Positions 1 through 7,165 of a DNA stretch of 13,760 bases are shown in pieces. This DNA is from Desulfobacula sp. (GTDB lineage Bacteria > Desulfobacterota > Desulfobacteria > Desulfobacterales > Desulfobacteraceae), in contig JAQICW010000692.1 of assembly GCA_027858355.1 (NCBI GenBank), positions 1-13,760 of the forward strand, read 5' to 3'. A program made the translations under genes and the position numbers. The notes beneath the pieces are model-generated. The model saw nothing but the letters and a program-made list of their open reading frames with translations. It searched no databases and had not been told where the DNA came from. Each line of letters begins with the position of its first letter. The first letter of the stretch is position 1.

Positions 1-17
1 GAAATAAGATAAACCGA

Positions 18-46
18 TTGACAATCAACCCTTGTTTCGATAAATT
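18..46 (+). promoter_or_regulatory. Possible sigma70-type promoter (TTGACA / TAAATT)
   Basis: A perfect TTGACA at 18-23 is followed after exactly 17 nt by TAAATT at 41-46, which matches four of six positions of the -10 consensus. It is about 300 nt upstream of actB, so it would give a long leader. This rests on sequence match alone. Confidence 0.25.
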
Positions 47-105
47 TGGCCTGAAGTTTCTGACAGAAAAGTGAAATTTTTATTATTCCCGATCGTCCAT
101 ACTGA

Positions 106-122
106 GAATATTCTGGATATTC
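106..122. repeat. 17-nt inverted repeat, possible operator
   Basis: GAATAT (106-111) and ATATTC (117-122) are perfect reverse complements separated by 5 nt. The symmetry and size suit a dimeric regulator binding site, and it lies about 55 nt upstream of the TATAAT at 177. It matches no regulator consensus I know. AT-rich half sites of this length can occur by chance. Confidence 0.25.
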
Positions 123-176
123 AGATTTGCTATCCGGTCATGAAGCTTTTGCTAAACTTAAAACCCGTAGCATAGT

Positions 177-182
177 TATAAT
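177..182 (+). promoter_or_regulatory. Possible -10 box (TATAAT)
   Basis: A perfect TATAAT at 177-182 has no good -35 box at the normal distance; the best is TAAACT at 153-158 with an 18-nt spacer, matching three of six positions. A promoter here would need an activator. The inverted repeat at 106-122 sits upstream at a distance an activator site could occupy. Confidence 0.2.
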
Positions 183-275
183 ATCCCGGCATGTTTCTTT
201 TTAATGAGAGGTCTTTAATTCAAAACCGGTATTTGGATATTGTTCAATGATCTATTAAGGCAAAACCAATTTCAC

Positions 276-289
276 GATGGCAGGCCATC
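276..289. repeat. 14-nt inverted repeat, possible operator
   Basis: GATGGC (276-281) and GCCATC (284-289) are perfect reverse complements separated by AG. It lies 57 nt before the actB start, where a repressor site or a small leader hairpin could act, although a 2-nt loop is too tight for all six pairs to form in RNA. No known consensus is recognised. Confidence 0.25.
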
Positions 290-346
290 CAAACTCAGGA
301 AAATGCATGACAATTTATCCGTACGATACTGATAAAAGGACGTATA

Positions 347-3300
347 ATGAATAGGCGAACATTTCTCAAAACCGCCGGACTGGGTAGCATTGCCGTCACG
401 TATGGTTGCAACTCAAACATAGATAGAAACATTTTTTCCCTTGTCAGTGCACCAGAAGATCATGTGACAGGAAAAGCTGTATGGTATGCATCTACTTGTA
501 TGGAATGTCCGGCAGGATGTGGTATCCTGGCAAAAAACCGCGAAGGCCGTGTCATTAAGCTCGAAGGGAATCCCACCCATCCGGTGAACCAGGGCAAATT
601 GTGCATCCGGGGCCAGGCTGCCCTTCAATCAGTATATGACCCGGACAGACTGACTACACCGCAGCTCAGAGAAGGCCGGACATTTAAATCCATCTCCTTT
701 GATCAGGCCTTTAACATCCTTAAAGAAAGAATGCAGGCCTCGGCCCAAAAAGGAGCCGACCGCATAAAACTGATGACGGGTATCACTTCCCAGCCTCTTT
801 CCACCCTGTTTTCAAAAGCATTAAACACATTTGATTCAAGTCCTGCGGCCATGTATGAGCCTTTCTCCCACGATGCATTAAAAGCCGCTCACGAGGCTAT
901 TTTTTCAAAAAGTGTGCTTCCTTCTTTTCATATGGAAAAAGCTGATTTTATCCTCAACTTTGGGGCGGATTTCATAGAGACCTGGCTCTCTCCGGTGGAA
1001 TATATCGGCAAATTCAAATCCATGCATGCTGTAAAAAACGGATCAAAGAAAGTTTTCATCCATGCCGGGCCGTACATGTCCCTGACCGCTGCAAATGCAG
1101 ACAAATTTCTTCCCATTACAGCGGGAAAAGAATTCATGGTGGCCCTGGGACTTATCCGTCATATCCTGGACACCAAAACGATTGATCATCTGCCTGACCG
1201 GTTTTTAACACAGTTAAAAGAGATTACAGCAAAATATGATGGTGCTGCAATTGAAAAACAGGCCGGGCTTTTAGCAAAGGACCAGGCACTGTTGGCAAAA
1301 AAACTGCTCTCAGCAGACAGCCCACTGGTTCTGGGATCATCTGGCGCGCCCAATGATCAGTCTGCCTTTGCACTTGACCTGGCAGTCACCCTCATTAACC
1401 TGATGCTGGACAAGGATCTTTCTTTATATAATTTTCAAAAACGACATGCCATTGAAAAAGTCATGACTGCAAAACAGACAGCTGATTTCTTTAAAACAGC
1501 CGTTGACACCTCGGATCTGGTTTTATTTTATAACACCAATCCCTTGTTCACCTTCCCATCAAACCCTGATTTGACTCAACTTTTCCAACGCGACGAAATC
1601 TTCACCGTCAGTTTTTCAAATTTCATGGATGAGACCTCCCAGAGTGCAGACCTGGTTTTTCCGGTGCAGCTGGCGCTTGAGACATGGGACAGCTATGAAA
1701 ACTATTCTGGCTGTATTTCAACGCTCCAACCAGCCATGGGACAACTGACGAAGGCCCCTTCCATTGGAGATATTTTTTTAAAACTGTCAGGTGTGGATCA
1801 ACCCTTTGAACATTATTACCAGTTTCTTTCAAACTATCTTTACGAGTATATAAAAGAAAAAAAACAGGCCGATTTTATTCAGGTGATTCAAAGGGGAGGC
1901 GTATTTAATGCCAGTGGGAATGTTCTCTCCCAAATCCCCACTTTTGATGAAGGATCACTTAAAATCCTGAAAAAATCTCTTGCCCTGATCAAACCATCTG
2001 AAAACCAGGACTTAAAATTTTTGGCTGTCCCTTCCCTTCGTCTGTATGACGGACGGGGAGCCAATAAATCCTGGCTCAATGAGATCCCCGATCCCATTAC
2101 CAACATTGCCTGGGAAACCATGGCCATGATCCATCCTGAAACCCTTAAAAAATTAGGATTCGCCCATGGAGATATTATAGACATTGAAGCTGAAAGCCTT
2201 TCCATCCAGGCGCCGGTCTATTCTTTCAAAGGGATTTCCCAGAACCTGATTGTCATGCAGACCGGTATGGGGCACAGCGCATATGGGCGGTATGCAAACG
2301 GGCTCTCAACCAGTCCCATACAATTATTATCCGGCAATCTTGACTCTTCAGATTCCCTGTCATATCTGATCACCCCCACTCAGGTTAAAAAAACAGGCAA
2401 ATTGGAAGCCCTTCCCCAATCAGACGGAAGCCGGTCCCAGTACAAAAGAAAAATTGCCGTATCCATGTCGATCCAAACCGACCTGATCAAAAAAGACCTG
2501 ATGGAAAAAAACAGGGTCAATCATGACCTGCCCAAAAATGAGTCCCACGGCCATAAAAATGAAGGTCATGAGCAAGGAAACGGTGAGGGCCTGACCATGA
2601 ACCAGTTCCCGCTGACTCTTCCCACAAAAGAAGGATATGATGAAAAACGCGATGTATATTCGCCCCATGAGCATGAAAAATATCGATGGGGAATGATCGT
2701 GGATCTGGATAAATGCGTGGGGTGCAGCGCATGTGTGGCAGCCTGTTATGCGGAAAACAATATCGGTGTCGTTGGAAAAGACCAGCTCACAAAAGGCCGG
2801 GAAATGGCCTGGTTGAGAATCGAACGCTATCAGGATCAGACCAATGATGAAAAACTGATCTTCCTTCCCATGATGTGTCAGCACTGTGATGCTGCACCCT
2901 GTGAATCCGTCTGCCCGGTATATGCCCCCCACCATTCAAAAGAAGGGCTTAACAACCAGGTTTACAACCGCTGTATCGGCACAAGGTTCTGTGCCCAGAA
3001 CTGCCCGTACAAAGTCAGAAAATTCAACTGGTTTGACTGGAAAAAGCCCAAGCCGCTCAACCTCCAGTTCAATCCCGATGTCACCGTCAGAAGCAAGGGC
3101 GTCATGGAAAAATGTTCTTTTTGTGTACAGAGAATTAAGCGTGCCCATAACCTGGCTAAAAATGAAAACCGCAGGATCAGGGACGGTGAAATCCAGCCGG
3201 CCTGTGTACAGACCTGTCCTGCCAATGCACTTTCATTTGGCAGCTTTCTGGACAAGGACAGTGTTGTCAGCACCCTTGCCCAGGATCCCAGAGCCTACCA

Positions 3301-3367
3301 GGTGTTGGGTTATCTGAATACCAAATCTGCTGTTATTTATCTAAAAAAAATGGTGCCGGTGCTATGA
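347..3367 (+). CDS. actB: Alternative complex III iron-sulfur subunit ActB (molybdopterin-like domain fused to ferredoxin-like domain)
   Basis: This is the large periplasmic electron-transfer subunit of alternative complex III, which oxidises quinol and passes electrons to cytochromes. The N-terminus (NRRTFLK, then a hydrophobic stretch to Cys21) looks like a Tat signal, possibly ending in a weak lipobox. Residues ~45-700 resemble molybdopterin oxidoreductases; Cys51, 54, 58 and 86 form a full C-x2-C-x3-C-x27-C cluster motif. A His-rich linker (His726, 734, 736, 741) leads to the ferredoxin-like part. There, Cys790/793/796/800, 844/847/852/856, 876/882/886, 923/926 and 953/957 give 15 cysteines, fitting three 4Fe-4S clusters and one 3Fe-4S. 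The 1006-residue length is normal for the fused ActB. The start has AAAGGA 6 nt upstream. The stop TGA overlaps an ATG, and actC follows 25 nt later. The main alternative is a related membrane molybdoenzyme such as a Psr/Nrf-type complex, but the actCDFA neighbours argue for ACIII. Confidence 0.93.
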   Translation: MNRRTFLKTAGLGSIAVTYGCNSNIDRNIFSLVSAPEDHVTGKAVWYASTCMECPAGCGILAKNREGRVIKLEGNPTHPVNQGKLCIRGQAALQSVYDPDRLTTPQLREGRTFKSISFDQAFNILKERMQASAQKGADRIKLMTGITSQPLSTLFSKALNTFDSSPAAMYEPFSHDALKAAHEAIFSKSVLPSFHMEKADFILNFGADFIETWLSPVEYIGKFKSMHAVKNGSKKVFIHAGPYMSLTAANADKFLPITAGKEFMVALGLIRHILDTKTIDHLPDRFLTQLKEITAKYDGAAIEKQAGLLAKDQALLAKKLLSADSPLVLGSSGAPNDQSAFALDLAVTLINLMLDKDLSLYNFQKRHAIEKVMTAKQTADFFKTAVDTSDLVLFYNTNPLFTFPSNPDLTQLFQRDEIFTVSFSNFMDETSQSADLVFPVQLALETWDSYENYSGCISTLQPAMGQLTKAPSIGDIFLKLSGVDQPFEHYYQFLSNYLYEYIKEKKQADFIQVIQRGGVFNASGNVLSQIPTFDEGSLKILKKSLALIKPSENQDLKFLAVPSLRLYDGRGANKSWLNEIPDPITNIAWETMAMIHPETLKKLGFAHGDIIDIEAESLSIQAPVYSFKGISQNLIVMQTGMGHSAYGRYANGLSTSPIQLLSGNLDSSDSLSYLITPTQVKKTGKLEALPQSDGSRSQYKRKIAVSMSIQTDLIKKDLMEKNRVNHDLPKNESHGHKNEGHEQGNGEGLTMNQFPLTLPTKEGYDEKRDVYSPHEHEKYRWGMIVDLDKCVGCSACVAACYAENNIGVVGKDQLTKGREMAWLRIERYQDQTNDEKLIFLPMMCQHCDAAPCESVCPVYAPHHSKEGLNNQVYNRCIGTRFCAQNCPYKVRKFNWFDWKKPKPLNLQFNPDVTVRSKGVMEKCSFCVQRIKRAHNLAKNENRRIRDGEIQPACVQTCPANALSFGSFLDKDSVVSTLAQDPRAYQVLGYLNTKSAVIYLKKMVPVL

Positions 3368-3392
3368 AACTTCAAACAGGGATTTTAAAAAT

Positions 3393-4697
3393 ATGTCGCA
3401 ATTGACGTTTGAAACAATCAATACCACAGTCCTGAACACACTTTCCCGGCCGGGAAAATTGTACTGGTGCATCATTGCGCTCTTGTTTGCAGGCGTAATA
3501 TTCGGTGCCTCATGCTGGGCCTACCAGATCTTTGTGGGAGTAGGAGTGGCAGGTATGAATACACCGGTCCACTGGGGCACCTATTTGATCAATTTTGTCT
3601 TCTGGGTGGGAATTGCCCATTCCGGCACCCTGATTTCAGCCATCCTGCATCTGTTCCGCGCCGGATGGAGAAATCCAATTGCCAGGGCTGCAGAGACCAT
3701 GACCGTGTTTGCCGTCTGCATTGCAGGGCTCTTTCCGTTTATCCACCTGGGCCGGGTCTGGCTGGTTTTTTATATGCTGCCTGTTCCCAACCAGCGAACA
3801 TTGTGGCCTAACTTTCAATCCCCTTTGATCTTTGATGTTATTGCCATTAGCACCTATCTTACGGTGAGCAGTCTGTTCTGGTATACCGGGCTGATCCCGG
3901 ATCTGGCCATCATCAGGGATCGATCCGAAGGACTACGCAAAAAGATTTTCACCATACTTTCTCTTGGCTGGTCCGGCAAAACCGGCCAGTGGCTGAACTA
4001 TACAAGGGGCTACATGCTGTTTGCAGGGCTTGCCACCCCCCTTGTCATATCTGTCCACAGTGTGGTTTCCTGGGATTTTGCCCTGAGTGTAACACCGGGA
4101 TGGCACACCACTATTTTTGCACCCTATTTTGTTGCCGGCGCTATTCATTCCGGTCTTGCCATGGTCCTGACTTTGAGCATTCCTTTAAGAAAAATATTCA
4201 AGTATGAAAAACTGATCACCATGCATGTACTTGAAAGCATTGCAAAAACCATTGTGTTTACCGGCATCATTGTCGGATTTTCCTATGGTACTGAACTGTT
4301 TATCAGCTGGTACAGCCAGAACATCATTGAAATGGAAACATTCTGGGAAAGAGCGTTCGGGCATTATGCAACCCAATACTGGATCATGGTGGTATGCAAC
4401 ACCATCATCCCCCTTTTATTCTTACTTAAAAAAGTCAGGACAAATATTATCTGGCTGTTTATCATATCCATTTTTGTTAATATCGGCATGTGGTTTGAAC
4501 GATTTGTCATCATCGTTGGCAGTGTTGCCCATGATTTTCTTCCCAATGCCTGGGGCAATTACTGGCCCACATGGGTGGAAGGTGGAATCATGGTGGGGGC
4601 GTTTTGTCTGTTCTTCTTTCTTTTTCTGCTCTTTGTCAAACACCTGCCCTCGGTTTCCATGACTGAAATGAAAGAATTGATACATAAAACGGAGTAA
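3393..4697 (+). CDS. actC: Alternative complex III membrane subunit ActC (NrfD/PsrC family)
   Basis: Integral membrane protein of 434 residues with about ten hydrophobic segments (near residues 25-45, 60-86, 100-120, 143-168, 205-228, 243-262, 275-298, 325-343, 348-372 and 393-416). This is the NrfD/PsrC fold, which in ACIII carries a quinol-binding site beside ActB. Characteristic stretches are PVHWGTYLINFVFWVG (57-72) and HLGRVWLVFYMLP (118-130). It lies directly after actB and 3 nt before actD, in the canonical B-C-D order. Its ribosome binding site is weak (AGGGA at 3378-3382, 10 nt from the ATG), so translation may be coupled to actB, whose stop codon overlaps an ATG. It could be confused with generic NrfD proteins, but ActB and ActD on either side settle it. 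Confidence 0.92.
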   Translation: MSQLTFETINTTVLNTLSRPGKLYWCIIALLFAGVIFGASCWAYQIFVGVGVAGMNTPVHWGTYLINFVFWVGIAHSGTLISAILHLFRAGWRNPIARAAETMTVFAVCIAGLFPFIHLGRVWLVFYMLPVPNQRTLWPNFQSPLIFDVIAISTYLTVSSLFWYTGLIPDLAIIRDRSEGLRKKIFTILSLGWSGKTGQWLNYTRGYMLFAGLATPLVISVHSVVSWDFALSVTPGWHTTIFAPYFVAGAIHSGLAMVLTLSIPLRKIFKYEKLITMHVLESIAKTIVFTGIIVGFSYGTELFISWYSQNIIEMETFWERAFGHYATQYWIMVVCNTIIPLLFLLKKVRTNIIWLFIISIFVNIGMWFERFVIIVGSVAHDFLPNAWGNYWPTWVEGGIMVGAFCLFFFLFLLFVKHLPSVSMTEMKELIHKTE

Positions 4698-4700
4698 TTC

Positions 4701-5201
4701 ATGAGCGCGGATGCCATCATTGTTACAGGGCTTTTTAAGACCCAGGAAGAAATCCTTGCAGCCATAGATAAGATCCAGGAAAAGGGCTTCAAGATACTGG
4801 ATGTGAACAGTCCCATTCCCAGCAGCAGTATCAACAAGGCCCTGGGCAGGGGAACAAGCAAGGTCGGATGGTTTACGTTGATCGGCGGAATTATTGGATT
4901 TTTTTCCGGATTTTCGCTTGCCGTGTTCACTGCCACCCGTTGGAGTCTTATTGTCAGCGGAAAACCCATTGTTTCCTGGATACCGTTTTTTGTCATCGCC
5001 TTAGAATGCACCATTCTTTTTGCTGTTCTGGGGAATGTGCTGGGCGTTTTGACCCAGGTAGGACTCCCCAAAAAAGGCTATGAAAAAAACTATGATCCAA
5101 GATGCTCAGGCGACCTGTATGGAATCCAAATTGCTTCAACGCCCGAGGATGTTGACGGTCTCAAAGACCTGCTGCATCGTACCGGATCTTTAAAAGAATA
5201 A
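4701..5201 (+). CDS. actD: Alternative complex III subunit ActD (DUF3341)
   Basis: Small ACIII membrane subunit of 166 residues. An N-terminal cytoplasmic alpha/beta domain (residues 1-50, with GLFKTQEEILAAI typical of the family) is followed by two transmembrane helices (about 57-80 and 92-118) and a C-terminal cytoplasmic tail (118-166, with YDPRCSGDLYGIQI) containing a short beta-alpha element. It carries no cofactor motifs and is thought to be structural. GGAG at 4691-4694 lies inside the end of actC, 6 nt before the ATG, so the two genes are closely coupled. The position between actC and actF is the standard one when actE is absent from the row. Confidence 0.9.
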   Translation: MSADAIIVTGLFKTQEEILAAIDKIQEKGFKILDVNSPIPSSSINKALGRGTSKVGWFTLIGGIIGFFSGFSLAVFTATRWSLIVSGKPIVSWIPFFVIALECTILFAVLGNVLGVLTQVGLPKKGYEKNYDPRCSGDLYGIQIASTPEDVDGLKDLLHRTGSLKE

Positions 5202-5212
5202 AAGGAAAACAA

Positions 5213-6451
5213 ATGACGTCCATGGATACGGCATTAAAAGAACCGTCCCAAGCAATGAAAAAAAATGGGCTGATCCTTTCTGTGCTTATCGCCGGTTTAG
5301 GGTTTTCATGTTTCATTTTTTTTGCAATACCAGCCCATCCTGAAAAAGCCTGGCTGGCCTATCTGACCAATTTTGTGTTTTTTACCGCCCTGTCCACTGG
5401 CGGGCTTTTGTTTTCAACCCTCATGCACTTTACCAAGGCAAGATGGAGCCACAGTCTTGCAGCGATAGCGGAAGCATTTTCAGCTTTTTTCCCCATTTCT
5501 TTTATTTTATTTGTTCTTCTTTTCGCAGGCCAGGACCATTTGTTCACATGGCTGGGCCAAGACCTGCACGGCAAAGAAGTATGGCTGAACGTGCCCTTTT
5601 TATTCTTCCGGGATATTGTGGGTTATCTGATTCTATATTCCCTTGGATTTGCTTATCTGTATCATTCCCTTCAGTTCCGTTTAAAAAATGCCAGAAAAGA
5701 TACCTGGTTGAAACAATTTTTATTCAAGTATTTTGAAAAAAAATCCCATGACCCGGAAACCCTGAAAAAACGGATGACCCTATTTGCTGCCTGGTATATG
5801 TTTGCCTTTGCCATGGTTCTGGCCCTGACCGGATTTGATCTGGTCATGAGCATGGACCCGCATTGGTATTCCACCCTGTTCGGTGCCTATACCTTTATCA
5901 AAGCCATCTATGGCGGATTTGGTGCTATTATCCTTCTGGCGTGCATCCTTCACTTGAACCCAAAGATCCCGTTTACCCTTTCATCTTCACAATTGGGTGA
6001 CATGAGCACCCTGTTTTTCGGGTTCAGCATTGTATGGGGAGATTTTTTCTATTCCCAGTTTGTTGTGATCTGGTACGGCAACATCCCTGAAGAAACCGCC
6101 TATATAATTGAACGAACCATGACAGCCCCCTGGAATACGCTGGCATGGACCGTGTTTATATCCTGTTTTATCATGCCGTTTATCATCCTTTTAAGCCGTA
6201 AAATTAAACAAACCCCCTGGGCCATGATCGTTGTCACTGCGATTGTTCTCACCGGGTTATGGATAGAACATTTCCTGCTTTTAGGACCCAACTACCTGCA
6301 TCAAAAAATGGGTGGTTTTCCTATAAATATCTTTGACATTATTATAACACTTGGATTTTTATCACTCATGATCATCTGCATTCTCTTATATTTCAAACAA
6401 TTTCCTGAAGCATTGGAACACAAGTCAGAAAGGAGCGTTCAATGGAAATAA
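5213..6451 (+). CDS. actF: Alternative complex III membrane subunit ActF (NrfD-like)
   Basis: Second NrfD-like membrane subunit of ACIII, 412 residues with about ten predicted helices. Family-typical stretches include NFVFFTALSTGGLLFS near residue 55 and FDLVMSMDPHWYSTLFGAY near 205, which resembles the ActF signature around a conserved D-P-H-W. ActF pairs with ActC in the membrane and is proposed to take part in proton movement or structural support. AAGGA at 5202-5206 lies 6 nt before the chosen ATG; an in-frame ATG at 5222 is an alternative with worse spacing. Its last 10 nt overlap the start of actA, so the two are probably translationally coupled. actE, which sits between actD and actF in many ACIII operons, is missing here. 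Confidence 0.9.
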   Translation: MTSMDTALKEPSQAMKKNGLILSVLIAGLGFSCFIFFAIPAHPEKAWLAYLTNFVFFTALSTGGLLFSTLMHFTKARWSHSLAAIAEAFSAFFPISFILFVLLFAGQDHLFTWLGQDLHGKEVWLNVPFLFFRDIVGYLILYSLGFAYLYHSLQFRLKNARKDTWLKQFLFKYFEKKSHDPETLKKRMTLFAAWYMFAFAMVLALTGFDLVMSMDPHWYSTLFGAYTFIKAIYGGFGAIILLACILHLNPKIPFTLSSSQLGDMSTLFFGFSIVWGDFFYSQFVVIWYGNIPEETAYIIERTMTAPWNTLAWTVFISCFIMPFIILLSRKIKQTPWAMIVVTAIVLTGLWIEHFLLLGPNYLHQKMGGFPINIFDIIITLGFLSLMIICILLYFKQFPEALEHKSERSVQWK

Positions 6452-7071
6452 TACTTTCCTCTCTGACACTGTTAACCCTGATTGTCCTAGTGGTCCTGGT
6501 GGGAACCAAAGGCCGACCCCTGGTTCTTATCTCCCATTTTCGCCTGTTCAGGGAACAAGTGATAGAAAACAAAATCCAATTGGTCATTTTAAGCTCGCTG
6601 ATCATTTTATTCGCCTTGTTTGCATATTTTTATTACATCATGCCAAATGTAGATGCAGGACCGCTTCAACCCATTGCGTTCAGTCACCGTCTGCACGCAG
6701 GGGATAAAAAAATCGACTGCAGATTCTGCCATTCATATGTTGACAGATCCATCCATCCGGGAATACCGCCGGTTGAAAAATGTCTGTATTGTCATAATTT
6801 TATCATTCCAGAGCACCCGGAAATAATAAAAGAGCATAATTACTTTAATACAAAAACCCCCACACCGTGGAAAAAGGTTTTTCATGTTCCCGAGCATGTC
6901 ATGTTCAACCATGAACGCCACATAAAAAAAGATGTCCAGTGCGAAACCTGCCATGGAGATATAGCAGGGACTGACAGACTCAAGCACTTTGAATTTAAAA
7001 TGGGGTTTTGTATAGAATGTCACAGAAAAGAAAAAGTCAATCTGGACTGCTGGCTTTCCTGTCACAATTAA
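6442..7071 (+). CDS. actA: Multiheme cytochrome c ActA (membrane-anchored, five candidate heme sites)
   Basis: Multiheme cytochrome of ACIII, 209 residues, exporting its heme domain to the periplasm. Two hydrophobic segments (residues 4-20 and 46-67) precede the heme domain. Heme motifs are CRFCH (93-97), CLYCH (114-118), CETCH (167-171) and CIECH (190-194), with a fifth, non-standard CWLSCH (203-208) at the very C-terminus. Characterised ActA proteins are pentaheme, so the last motif is probably a real but CX3CH-type site. Extra histidines (for example 82, 85, 105, 132, 148, 152, 157, 160, 182) can act as distal ligands. AAAGGAG (6429-6435) lies 6 nt upstream of the ATG, inside actF. actA is last in this ACIII set rather than first as in the classical actABCDEF order. 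ActA and related cytochrome c3/c7-like proteins are hard to tell apart by motif, but the context favours ActA. Confidence 0.85.
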   Translation: MEIILSSLTLLTLIVLVVLVGTKGRPLVLISHFRLFREQVIENKIQLVILSSLIILFALFAYFYYIMPNVDAGPLQPIAFSHRLHAGDKKIDCRFCHSYVDRSIHPGIPPVEKCLYCHNFIIPEHPEIIKEHNYFNTKTPTPWKKVFHVPEHVMFNHERHIKKDVQCETCHGDIAGTDRLKHFEFKMGFCIECHRKEKVNLDCWLSCHN

Positions 7072-7165
7072 TAAAGGAGTATTTGTTTTTCCCGAGAATC
7101 TGACCGAATCCGATACAGCCAACTACCTGACCGCCAGGGGATTCTGCCTGACCGCCGCCGCCTGG

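Larger units (their letters stand above)
1..346. other. Non-coding region upstream of the act-cco operon
   Basis: I find no convincing gene on either strand here. The region is AT-rich and precedes the first gene of the operon, so it probably holds its control elements. It contains a TTGACA-like box, an isolated perfect TATAAT, and two short perfect inverted repeats, each listed separately. A ribosome binding site (AAAGGA, 335-340) lies 6 nt before the actB ATG at 347. No hairpin followed by a T-run is evident that would end an upstream gene. Confidence 0.6.

Noticed and set aside
41..62. Possible sigma54 promoter around TTTGGCCTGAAGTTTCT
   Set aside because: The GG element is present, but the TTGC part is poorly matched and the spacing elements differ at several positions.
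3..74. Open frame from the left edge ending in TGA at 72-74, possibly the tail of an upstream gene
   Set aside because: Only 23 codons are visible, they resemble nothing I know, and no terminator follows; chance cannot be excluded.
231..251. FNR-like site in TTGGATATTGTTCAATGAT
   Set aside because: The half sites TTG and CAA are 9 nt apart rather than 8, and the inner AT bases of the FNR consensus are missing.
2420..2935. Long minus-strand open frame of 171 codons opposite actB (and similar ones opposite actC, actD and ccoI)
   Set aside because: These lie entirely opposite well supported genes, show no ribosome binding site or recognisable domain, and follow the codon pattern of the sense genes.
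3364..3405. 13-codon ORF beginning at the ATG that overlaps the actB stop and ending inside actC
   Set aside because: It has no family resemblance and runs over the actC start. It more likely reflects the overlapping stop/start context than a separate gene, though it may help ribosomes reach actC.
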